In this document: positions 33,680 to 41,479 of the stretch, in pieces
Numbering within the stretch: position 1 is the first letter of the stretch
Layout: every line of letters begins with the position of its first letter
Origin: DYJB01 sp963777165
GTDB taxonomy: Bacteria > Chloroflexota > Anaerolineae > Anaerolineales > E44-bin32
NCBI GenBank assembly: GCA_963777165.1
Contig: CAVZPO010000001.1
Coordinates: 1-64,000, forward strand
Direction of reading: 5' to 3'
Length of the DNA stretch: 64,000 bases
Position numbers and translations under genes: made by a program
The notes under the pieces: model-generated
What the model was told of the DNA's origin: nothing
The model's input: the letters and a program-made list of their open reading frames with translations, nothing else
Databases searched by the model: none

Positions 33680-35031
33680 GCGATCGGATTCATATCATCG
33701 GAATCGGAGGCACGGGCTTGTCGGCAATCGCCAAGGTCCTGTACGAGCGGGGGGAAGCGGTGTCCGGTTCGGACCAGGCGCCGTCTCCCTACGCGCAGGC
33801 GCTCGAGGCGCTTGGCGTGCCGGTGACCTACGGTCATGCGGCGTCCAACGTCGCCGGGGCGCGGCTCGTGCTGGTCTCGTCGGCGGTGGCGGCCGACAAC
33901 CCGGAGGTGCTCGCCGCACGTCAGGCGGGCATTCCCGTCCTGCGGCGTGAGGAATACTTCCGCGAGCTGACCGCCGGCTACCGGACGGTGGCCGTGGCCG
34001 GGACGCACGGCAAGTCGACGACGACGGCGATGATCGCCTGGATCCTCGAACAGGCCAGACGCGATCCGTCCTACATCATCGGCGGTGTCGCCATCGACCT
34101 GGGGACCAACGCCCATGCCGGCTCAGGGATTGAGTTTGTCGTCGAAGCGGATGAGTACGACCGCGCCTTCCTGGGCCTGTCGCCGTCGGTGGCGGTGGTA
34201 ACCAACATCGAACACGACCATCCCGACTGCTACCCGACGCCCGAAGAATTCCACGCCGCCTTCGAGGCCTTCGCGGCCCAGGTGCAAGACCTGCTGATCA
34301 CCTGCGCGGACGATCCCGGGGCCGCGGCCCTGAACCCCGCCGGGGTACGCCGCATCACCTATGGGCTGCATGCCCCGGCAGACTGGACGGCGACCGAAGT
34401 AAGACCGAGCGCGGGCGGCGGCTCCACGTTCACCGCCTGGCACCATGACCTGCGGCTGGGCTCGGTAACGCTGACCCAACCCGGAGTGCACAACGTCAGC
34501 AACAGCCTCGGGGCGCTGGCGGCTTCCGATCAGCTTGGCACTCCCTTTGCAACCTCGTCGACTGCGTTGGCGGCCTTTCACGGCGTCGGGCGCCGCTTCG
34601 AGGTGCTCGGGGAGGCAGATGGCGTGACGGTGATCGATGACTACGCCCATCACCCGAGTGAGATTCGGGCGACGCTGCAAGGCATTCGACAGCGTTTCCC
34701 GCAGGCCGACGTCTGGGCGGTATTTCAGCCGCATACCTACTCGCGCACCCGGACGCTGCTGGAGGGATTTGCCCGTGCGTTTGGCGAAGCCGACCACGTC
34801 CTGGTCACTGAGATCTTCGCCGCCCGCGAACAGCCGGACGGCGTGACAAGTGGGAACGGCCTGGTGCGGGCGATCGTCCATGCGGATGCGCGCTTCACGC
34901 CCGGGCTGGGAGACGCAGTCGAAGTCCTGGCGGCCGAGGTGCGGCCAGGGTCCGTGGTGGTCACGCTGAGCGCAGGCGATGCGAACCGCGTGGGTAGTGA
35001 GCTGCTGGCCCTTCGAAGGGCTGGCGCATAG
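33676..35031 (+). CDS. murC: UDP-MurNAc--L-Ala ligase MurC
   Basis: A 451-aa Mur ligase starting at ATG 33676 (MSDRIHIIGIGGTGLSAIAKVL), overlapping the preceding stop. The P-loop is AVAGTHGKSTTTAMI. EADEYDRAFLGLSPSVAVVTNIEHDHPD and VIDDYAHHPSEIRATLQ are typical MurC motifs. The frame is open a little upstream inside the CvpA-like gene. It performs the first amino-acid addition to UDP-MurNAc. The small gene X2 follows after 13 bases. Confidence 0.97.
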   Translation: MSDRIHIIGIGGTGLSAIAKVLYERGEAVSGSDQAPSPYAQALEALGVPVTYGHAASNVAGARLVLVSSAVAADNPEVLAARQAGIPVLRREEYFRELTAGYRTVAVAGTHGKSTTTAMIAWILEQARRDPSYIIGGVAIDLGTNAHAGSGIEFVVEADEYDRAFLGLSPSVAVVTNIEHDHPDCYPTPEEFHAAFEAFAAQVQDLLITCADDPGAAALNPAGVRRITYGLHAPADWTATEVRPSAGGGSTFTAWHHDLRLGSVTLTQPGVHNVSNSLGALAASDQLGTPFATSSTALAAFHGVGRRFEVLGEADGVTVIDDYAHHPSEIRATLQGIRQRFPQADVWAVFQPHTYSRTRTLLEGFARAFGEADHVLVTEIFAAREQPDGVTSGNGLVRAIVHADARFTPGLGDAVEVLAAEVRPGSVVVTLSAGDANRVGSELLALRRAGA

Positions 35032-35044
35032 GGAGGATGGCGCC

Positions 35045-35218
35045 ATGAATAAAGAGAAGCGCCTGTTCGAACTCGATCGGCGGATGGAGCTGAAGTTGCG
35101 CCTGGCGGCCAAGAAGGCCAGCCACCTGGGGCAGACGGGAGGGCTGGCGCTCGATCTGGAAGGCCTGCCCGAACGCCAGGTGGTGACCAGGCTCATCGAG
35201 AAGGTGCGCCGCTTGTGA
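35045..35218 (+). CDS. Very small conserved-looking protein X2 between murC and murB
   Basis: 57 aa from the ATG at 35045, preceded by GGGAGGATGG. The sequence MNKEKRLFELDRRMELKLRL...LEGLPERQVVTRLIEKVRRL is highly charged and predicted helical. The TGA overlaps the murB GTG (GTGA), so it is probably translated to couple the two genes. I recognise no family. Coding is supported by the ribosome-binding site, its fit and the overlap. Confidence 0.6.
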   Translation: MNKEKRLFELDRRMELKLRLAAKKASHLGQTGGLALDLEGLPERQVVTRLIEKVRRL

Positions 35219-36162
35219 ACTCCGGGACCCAGGCCGAGACGCGCCAGGTTCTGCGCGAGGCGTTCGGACGCGAGCTTCGTGAAGGCGTTCTGCTCGCTCC
35301 GTACACCTCGGCACGCGTCGGCGGCCCGGCGGATTTCCTGCTGCTCGCCCGTTCGGCCACAGAGCTCGACGGCGTGTGCCGGGCACTCTGGGCGCTGGGA
35401 ATGGACTTCCGGCTGCTGGGGGGCGGTTCAAACGTCCTGGTGGCCGACGCCGGCGTCAGGGGCGTCATCGTCCTCAATCAGGCCAAAGACGCCGAGTTTA
35501 CGACCGACGGCGATGGAGCTGCGGTGAGAGCGGAATCCGGGGCGGCCCTTGGATCGGTCGCGCGCCGAGCGGTGGAGCAGGGGCTGGGCGGTATCGAGTG
35601 GGCGGCCACGATCCCAGGCACCATCGGCGGCGCCATTGTTGGGAACGCCGGGGCCTTCGGGGGGGAGGTGTCCCAGGCTCTGCGGTTGGCCGATATCTTG
35701 CAACGACCTGACCGCCGCGAGCACTGGTTGCCCGAGCGCCTTGAATATGGCTATCGGACCTCCTGGCTCAAGCGCCACCCGGGCGAGGCCGTCGTCCTTT
35801 CCGGGACCTTCGGCCTCCGGACCGAGACTCGTGAGGCGACCCGTGCTCGGGTGTCCGAGTTCGCCGCCCGTCGCCAGGAGACGCAACCGTCCGGCGCCAG
35901 TTGGGGATCTATGTTCAAGAACCCACCGGGCGATTACGCCGGGCGGCTCGTTGAGGCAGCGGGCCTGAAAGGGACGCGGCAGGGAGCGGCCGAGATCAGC
36001 GCCCGGCACGCCAACTTCTTCATCAATCACGGCGGGGCGACGGCCGCAGACGTCTGGACTCTGATCGAGAAGGCCCGGGACCAGGTGCTCCGCCAATCGG
36101 GCGTCGAGCTGGAGCTGGAGATTGAGCGCCTGGGACAGTGGGATGTGACCGAGGTCGCATGA
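35215..36162 (+). CDS. murB: UDP-N-acetylenolpyruvoylglucosamine reductase MurB
   Basis: 315 aa, GTG start at 35215. FAD-binding landmarks include YTSARVGGPADFLLLARS, RLLGGGSNVLVADAGVRG, GIEWAATIPGTIGGAIVGNAGAFGGE and SWGSMFKNPPGDYAGRLVEAAGLKG. The serine of the GSMFKNP motif is the proton donor in this family. It makes UDP-MurNAc from the enolpyruvyl precursor. It overlaps the ddl start (ATGA). Confidence 0.97.
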   Translation: MNSGTQAETRQVLREAFGRELREGVLLAPYTSARVGGPADFLLLARSATELDGVCRALWALGMDFRLLGGGSNVLVADAGVRGVIVLNQAKDAEFTTDGDGAAVRAESGAALGSVARRAVEQGLGGIEWAATIPGTIGGAIVGNAGAFGGEVSQALRLADILQRPDRREHWLPERLEYGYRTSWLKRHPGEAVVLSGTFGLRTETREATRARVSEFAARRQETQPSGASWGSMFKNPPGDYAGRLVEAAGLKGTRQGAAEISARHANFFINHGGATAADVWTLIEKARDQVLRQSGVELELEIERLGQWDVTEVA

Positions 36163-37263
36163 GCCGATTGCGCGTGTGTGTCATCTTCGGTGGCCGATCC
36201 GGGGAGCACGAGATCTCCCTTCGTTCGGCGCGCTCGGTGCTCCAGGCCCTCGACCCGGCGAAGTACGACGTCCTGCCGGTGGGGATCACCCACGACGGCG
36301 GATGGCTCGTCGGGGACGACGTCCTGGACGCCTTCGAGAAGAGGAACACGGACGGGCTCGTTCCGGTGACATTCCCTTCGCAGCCTGGCCGGCGGGAGTT
36401 GATCCCGCTGGGGGTCGGCAAACGGACCGAGGATCTGTCCTTCGATCTTGCCTATCCGGTTCTGCACGGCACGTACGGCGAGGACGGGACGATCCAGGGC
36501 TTGTTCGAGATGGCCGACGTCCCGTACGTCGGAGCGGGGGTGCTGGCGTCGTCGGTGGGGATGGATAAGGTGCTGTTCAAGCTCGTGATGCAGCGCTGTG
36601 GTCTGCCGGTGGTCGAGGGCGGGGTTGTCTTTCGCTCTCAGATCCTGGGAAGCGCCGACGTCGGCGCTCCATGCGGCCGAGGCCGTGAGCGGCTACCCGC
36701 TGTTCGTCAAGCCGGCCAACCTTGGTTCGTCGGTGGGCGTCAGCAAGTGCCGCAACCGGTCGTCGCTGTACGAGGGATTGATGGACGCCGCGCGCTATGA
36801 CCGGCGCGTGCTGGTGGAGCGCGGGCTCGAGGCGCGCGAGCTCGAAGTGAGCGTCCTGGGAAACGCCGACCCGCAGGCCTCGGTGGTGGGCGAAGTGATC
36901 CCGGGAGATGAGTTCTATTCGTACCGGGCGAAGTATCTGGATGACAACTCGGAGCTGCTGATTCCTGCGCCGCTCGAGCCGGCCGTCTCGGACGAAGTCC
37001 GGCGCCTGGCAATCGAGTGCTTCAAGGCGATCGACGGCGCCGGCATGGCACGCGTCGACTTCCTCCAGGAACGCTCGACGGGCAAGCTGTTCATCAACGA
37101 GATCAACACACTCCCGGGTTTCACCAGCATCAGCATGTACCCCAAGCTGTGGCTGGCAACCGGCTATTCCTACCCGGGGCTGATCGATCGGCTGATCGAG
37201 CTCGCGCTGGAACGACAGGCGGAGAAAGATGCGCTGCTGCGTGTCTACGGAGGGGCAGGGTGA
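36159..37263 (+). CDS. ddl: D-alanine--D-alanine ligase (frameshifted)
   Basis: An ATP-grasp ligase of about 367 residues from the ATG at 36159 (MSRLRVCVIFGGRSGEHEISLRSA). The first frame covers YPVLHGTYGEDGTIQGLFEMADVPYVGAGVLAS. An extra base near 36650 shifts to AAEAVSGYPLFVKPANLGSSVGVSKC, GMARVDFLQE and FINEINTLPGFTSISMYPKLW. Both halves are canonical, so the break is probably an error. The product D-Ala-D-Ala feeds MurF. The end overlaps the ftsQ GTG. Confidence 0.93.
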
Positions 37264-38177
37264 CGACCACCAGTCGCTGGCTGGGCGGACCGCGCTCCCG
37301 GGCCGATCGGACCCGGTCGCGCCGCGCGCGCCTGGTGACCGATGCCGAGGCGCTGGATGCCGCACCGCTGCGCAAGATCCCGCACAAGCGCAAGTCGCGG
37401 CCGCGCAAGCGCTTCGATTTCGCGCTGCCTGCTCAGCTCGGCGCACAGATCCAGCTGCCTTCGATCCCGGTCGTCCGGTTCGGCCCGCGGCTGCTCTCGG
37501 CCTTGCTGCTGGCCTGCGTGGTGGCGGCCATCCAGCAAGCCGCAGTCTCTCCTTCGTTTCGGGTCGCCGAGGCGGCGGTGGATGGCAACCGGATCCTCTC
37601 GGCGATGCAGGTGCACATGATCGTCGGCGCCACCGGGCAGCCGGTCTTCCTGGTGGACCCGCAGGGCGCGGAGCGCTCGCTGGCGGCGCATCCGGAGATC
37701 CTTTCGGCCGAGGTCAGCGTCGCGTGGCCGAACAAGGTCCGCGTTTCGCTGGTCGAGCGGCACCCGATGGTGGAGTGGGACGATGCCGGGCGCACGTGGT
37801 GGATCTGCCCGGATGGGGTGGCGTACCTCAAGCACGGCGAGTGGCCCGGCCTGGTACCTATTCGAAGCGAGGCGGCAGCGCTGACGATCAGTGAGGATCC
37901 ACTGCAGCCGGCGATCCCGGCCCAGGTGCTGCGGGCAGCGGCCGTGCTGAATGCTCAGATGCCTGACGAGGCGGCGTCACTGCTCTATGACGCGCAGCAC
38001 GGGCTGGGATTCGATGACCCGCGCGGCTGGCGGGCGTACTTCGGCGTCGACGGGGACATGGTGATGAAGGTGCGGGCTTACCAGGCGATCGTTGCAGAGC
38101 TGGCGCAGGTGCGCCAGCCGGTCGCCGTGATCAGCGTCGAAGACGCTGCCGCACCCTACATCGGGTCGAAGAGGTAG
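37260..38177 (+). CDS. ftsQ: Division protein FtsQ/DivIB (POTRA domain)
   Basis: 305 aa from the GTG at 37260, overlapping the ddl stop; the open frame further upstream is a shadow of ddl. A long basic cytoplasmic N-terminus (KIPHKRKSRPRKRFDF) precedes one membrane helix (LLSALLLACVVAAIQQAAV) and an extracytoplasmic POTRA region (FRVAEAAVDGNRILSAMQVHMIVG, HPEILSAEVSVAWPNKVRVSLVERHPMVEW). FtsQ links early and late divisome proteins. The position before ftsA-ftsZ is canonical. Confidence 0.92.
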   Translation: MTTTSRWLGGPRSRADRTRSRRARLVTDAEALDAAPLRKIPHKRKSRPRKRFDFALPAQLGAQIQLPSIPVVRFGPRLLSALLLACVVAAIQQAAVSPSFRVAEAAVDGNRILSAMQVHMIVGATGQPVFLVDPQGAERSLAAHPEILSAEVSVAWPNKVRVSLVERHPMVEWDDAGRTWWICPDGVAYLKHGEWPGLVPIRSEAAALTISEDPLQPAIPAQVLRAAAVLNAQMPDEAASLLYDAQHGLGFDDPRGWRAYFGVDGDMVMKVRAYQAIVAELAQVRQPVAVISVEDAAAPYIGSKR

Positions 38178-38182
38178 TCGTC

Positions 38183-39436
38183 GTGGCAAGCATCATCGGA
38201 TCAGAAGAAACCATCTTCGTCGGCCTGGATGTGGGGACGACCAAAGTCACCACGCTGGTCGGTCAGCTCGATCCGGAGCGCAACTTGCGCGTGATCGGCG
38301 CGGGTGTGGCGCCGGCCACCGGCATGCGCAAGGGCGGCGTGGTGAGCCTCGAGGCGGTCGCCCAGGCGGTGCAGACGTCGAAGGACAAGGCCGAGCGCAC
38401 GTCGGGGTATGAGATCACCTCGGCGCTGGTCAGCCTCTCGGGCAATGGGATTGCGTCTCAGAACAGCAAGGGCATGGCCGGGGTCTCCGGCCGCGTCATC
38501 GGCCCCGACGACGTGTCGAGGGCACTGGATGCGGCCCGCTCGATCGCCGTGCCGTACAACCGCCAGATCATCCACGTCATCCCGCGCGGCTTCGTCGTCG
38601 ATGGGCAGGACGGGATCCGTTCGGCGCTGGGGATGCACGGCTACCGGCTGGAGGTCGAGGCGCACATCGTCACCGCCAGCTCGACCGGGCTGCGCAACAT
38701 GGAGAAGTGCCTGGAAGCCGCCGGGCTGGACGTCGACGGCTGGGTGGTCAGCTCGCTGGCCTCGGCCGAAGTGGTCCTGACCGAGACCGAGCGCGAGATG
38801 GGCGTGGTGATGTGCGACATCGGCGGCGGCACAACCGACCTGGCGATCTACATCGAGGGCGCCGTGTGGCACTCGGCGGTCATCCCGGTGGGTGGCGACC
38901 ATCTGACGAGCGACATCGCCCAGGGGCTGCACCTGCCGCTGGAGACGGCCGAGATGGTCAAGCGCCGACACGGACATGCCCGCGGGGCGATGCTCGATCC
39001 CAACGCCGCGTTCGCTGCACGCCCCTTCGGACAGGAGCAGACCGTGCAGGTGCGCATGGTGGATCTGGCGGCGATCGTGGAGCCGCGCATCGAGGAGTTG
39101 TTCTCCCTGGTGCGGCAGGAGATCAAACGCTCGGGGTATGACGGACTGCTGCCGGCGGGCGTGGTGCTGACCGGCGGTTCGAGCCCGCTCCCGGGAACGC
39201 GCGAAGTAGCCGGCGAGGTGCTGCACCTGCCGGTGCGCTCGGCACAGCCGGAGGGCATGCGCGGCTTGGTCGATCAGCTGCGTTCGCCGGCTTACGCTAC
39301 CGCCTTTGGCCTGCTGGAATGGGCCAAGCTGCAGGAAGAACAAAGCGTCCTTGAGGGCCGCTCGCGCCTGCTCGGGCTACCGAAGTTCGATATGCGGCGC
39401 GCGGCCGACTACTTCAGGAGATTGTTGCCAGGATGA
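38183..39436 (+). CDS. ftsA: Division protein FtsA
   Basis: A 417-aa actin-like ATPase. GLDVGTTKVTTLVG (phosphate 1), the SHS2 insertion region, DIGGGTTDLAIYIEGAVWHS (phosphate 2) and LTGGSSPLPGTREVAGEVL (adenosine) are present. The C-terminus FDMRRAADYFRRLLPG is amphipathic, as needed for membrane anchoring of FtsZ. It starts with GTG, 5 bases after ftsQ. Its stop lies 62 bases before the ftsZ start. Confidence 0.96.
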   Translation: MASIIGSEETIFVGLDVGTTKVTTLVGQLDPERNLRVIGAGVAPATGMRKGGVVSLEAVAQAVQTSKDKAERTSGYEITSALVSLSGNGIASQNSKGMAGVSGRVIGPDDVSRALDAARSIAVPYNRQIIHVIPRGFVVDGQDGIRSALGMHGYRLEVEAHIVTASSTGLRNMEKCLEAAGLDVDGWVVSSLASAEVVLTETEREMGVVMCDIGGGTTDLAIYIEGAVWHSAVIPVGGDHLTSDIAQGLHLPLETAEMVKRRHGHARGAMLDPNAAFAARPFGQEQTVQVRMVDLAAIVEPRIEELFSLVRQEIKRSGYDGLLPAGVVLTGGSSPLPGTREVAGEVLHLPVRSAQPEGMRGLVDQLRSPAYATAFGLLEWAKLQEEQSVLEGRSRLLGLPKFDMRRAADYFRRLLPG

Positions 39437-39498
39437 TGTCCCGGCGCAGCGCAGGGGCACAGATCATGCATCCTGGCAGAAAGAAGGAGGAGGAAGCC

Positions 39499-40599
39499 AT
39501 GCAATCGTCACCGAAGATGGAGTCCTTTGCCCGAATCAAGGTCGTCGGAGTGGGCGGCGGAGGCAGCAATGCCGTCAACCGGATGATCGAGGAGGGCATG
39601 GCCGGGATCGAGTTCCTGGCCATCAACACCGATGCACAGGCGTTGCTCTTGTCGGATGCGCAGACCCGGGTGCGCATCGGCGACAAGCTGACGCGCGGAC
39701 TGGGCGCCGGTGGAGATCCGGAGAAAGGTCAGAAGGCTGCGGAGGAGTCGGCCGAGGAGCTGTACAGCGTCCTCAAGGGCACCGACATGGCCTTCATCGC
39801 CGCCGGGATGGGCGGCGGGACCGGAACCGGCGCGGCGCCGATTATCGCCCAGATCGCCAAGGAGGTCGGGGCACTGACCATCGGGGTGGTCACAAGGCCG
39901 TTCACCTTTGAGGGCGCCAAGCGCGCCGCAGGTGCCGAAGCCGGCATCGCCAAGCTCAAAGAACAGGTGGACACGCTGATCGTGATCCCCAACGACCGGC
40001 TGCTGCAGATCGCCGACAAGAAGGCCAGCCTGCAGGACGCGTTCCGGCAGGCAGACGACGTGCTGCGCCAGGGGATCCAGGGCATCAGCGAACTGATCAC
40101 CGTGCCTGGGCTGATCAACCTGGACTTCGCCGACGTGCGGGCGATCATGTCGGAAGGCGGGGCGGCGCTGATGGCGGTCGGTCACGCGTCGGGCGAGGAT
40201 CGTGCCCGCGTGGCGGCCGAACAGGCCATCTCCAGCCACCTGCTCGATATCACCATCGATGGGGCGCGAGGCATCCTGTTCAACGTGACCGGCGGTCCGG
40301 GGTTGAGCCTGTTCGAGGTCAACCAGGCGGCGGCGATCATCAAGGAGACGGCGCACCCGGACGTCAACCTGATCTTCGGCGCGGTGATCGACCCGAACAT
40401 CGGGGACGAGCTGCGCATCACGGTGATTGCCACCGGCTTCGAGCGCGCCAGCGGTGTCGGACGGATCGACCGCCGCGCCCGCAGCCGAACGGAGGCTCAG
40501 GGAGGGCTGACGCGGACCGAGATGGCCCCCGAACCCTTCCCGATCCAGAGCTTCGACAACGCCGACCTCGACATCCCGGCCTTCTTGCGCCGAAGGTAA
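39499..40599 (+). CDS. ftsZ: Division GTPase FtsZ
   Basis: 366 aa. I chose the ATG at 39499, behind GGAGGAGG, although the frame is open to 39433. The nucleotide-binding core starts IKVVGVGGGGSNAVNRMI; the tubulin signature is GGGTGTG (105-111) and the T7 loop NLDFADVRA (207-215). The C-terminal peptide LDIPAFLRRR is the conserved tail that binds FtsA and other partners. It polymerises into the Z-ring. It is the last gene of the dcw cluster, followed by a structured non-coding region. Confidence 0.98.
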   Translation: MQSSPKMESFARIKVVGVGGGGSNAVNRMIEEGMAGIEFLAINTDAQALLLSDAQTRVRIGDKLTRGLGAGGDPEKGQKAAEESAEELYSVLKGTDMAFIAAGMGGGTGTGAAPIIAQIAKEVGALTIGVVTRPFTFEGAKRAAGAEAGIAKLKEQVDTLIVIPNDRLLQIADKKASLQDAFRQADDVLRQGIQGISELITVPGLINLDFADVRAIMSEGGAALMAVGHASGEDRARVAAEQAISSHLLDITIDGARGILFNVTGGPGLSLFEVNQAAAIIKETAHPDVNLIFGAVIDPNIGDELRITVIATGFERASGVGRIDRRARSRTEAQGGLTRTEMAPEPFPIQSFDNADLDIPAFLRRR

Positions 40600-40682
40600 C
40601 AAGTTGGGGCGGGATGCCCTGGTCATTCGCTCCCTTGGGCGGGCCGGTCGCTGCCCGGCCCGGGCCAGCGGGGCCCTTTTCC

Positions 40683-40722
40683 GCAGACCGACGCCGGTCT
40701 CCTCCTCTCGGCGTCGGTCTGC
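40683..40722. terminator. Long perfect hairpin after ftsZ
   Basis: GCAGACCGACGCCG (40683-40696) and its exact complement (40709-40722) form a 14-bp stem with a 12-base loop. It lacks a T-tract (AGGGGTTTAA follows), so it may be a weak terminator or an mRNA-protecting structure. GC-rich sequence at 40625-40680 is also self-complementary. No gene is seen in 40600-40944. Confidence 0.6.
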
Positions 40723-40769
40723 AGGGGTTTAACCGCGGGCTCGGGGCCTGCCAGCCCCCTTGCGCCCGC

Positions 40770-40788
40770 AGGTAGGACCTAAGTACCA
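40770..40788. promoter_or_regulatory. 19-bp conserved motif, copy B (upstream of the nrdR promoter)
   Basis: AGGTAGGACCTAAGTACCA differs at one position from the copy at 22948-22966. It lies 31 bases upstream of the nrdR -35 element. Both copies keep the GGTA/TACC outer arms at identical spacing. Confidence 0.55.
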
Positions 40789-40819
40789 TAATCTTTAAGC
40801 CAACGGGTGGGAGACGCCA

Positions 40820-40849
40820 TTGCGTGCAAGGATGGTGCCATGCTAGAAT
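40820..40849 (+). promoter_or_regulatory. Promoter of nrdR
   Basis: TTGCGT (40820-40825), an 18-base spacer, and TAGAAT (40844-40849). It leaves a leader of about 90 bases before the nrdR ATG. I see no clear NrdR box. Confidence 0.65.
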
Positions 40850-40944
40850 TCCGGCTCCTCGACCGGACATGTCGGGTGTGAGGCTGCGGGGTTCCCGACA
40901 TGTGGCGCCAAACATGCGTTCTGGCCCGTCCGTGAGGAGATGCA

Positions 40945-41394
40945 ATGCGCTGTCCGTACTGCCGGAGTGAACAGACGCGTGTGATCGACACGTCGCACGA
41001 TGCGCGCGGCGGCGTGCGACGTCGGCGCGTGTGTATGGCGTGCAGCCAGCGCTTCAGCACGCATGAGCGCGCCGTCCTGGCCTCGCCGATGGTCATCAAG
41101 CAGGATGGCACGCGCGAGGAATTCGACCGCGAGAAGCTGGCCCGCGGCATTCGGATCGCCTGCGCCAAGCGACCGGTGTCGGCGGCCGACATCGATCGAC
41201 TGGTCGGGGAGGTCGAGTCGACGCTGCAGACGATGGGCAAAGCTGAAGTCTCGTCGCGCGTCGTCGGCGATCTGATCATCGCCGGACTCAAGGAACTCGA
41301 TCACATCGCTTACATCCGCTATGCCATCGTCTATCTGGGCCTGGATGATCTCCGCGCCCTGCGAGACGAGATCGATCGCCTGCTCGAAAGCTGA
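40945..41394 (+). CDS. nrdR: Ribonucleotide reductase repressor NrdR
   Basis: A 149-aa regulator. The N-terminal zinc ribbon has C3/C6 and C30/C33 (MRCPYC, VCMAC). The ATP-cone domain (about 46-136) begins SPMVIKQDGTREEFDREKLARGI, and the C-terminal segment is HIAYIRYAIVYLGLDDL. NrdR senses ATP/dATP and represses ribonucleotide reductase genes. It lies directly upstream of nrdJ, its natural target, and shares its upstream 19-bp motif with the dcw promoter. Confidence 0.97.
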   Translation: MRCPYCRSEQTRVIDTSHDARGGVRRRRVCMACSQRFSTHERAVLASPMVIKQDGTREEFDREKLARGIRIACAKRPVSAADIDRLVGEVESTLQTMGKAEVSSRVVGDLIIAGLKELDHIAYIRYAIVYLGLDDLRALRDEIDRLLES

Positions 41395-41479
41395 ATCGGG
41401 GTCTGTGTCGCTCCGCTGCGGGCGCTCACCGCAGCGGCTCCGTCGTGTTGGGTACAGGTTGAGTCTCGAGGAGAATGCC

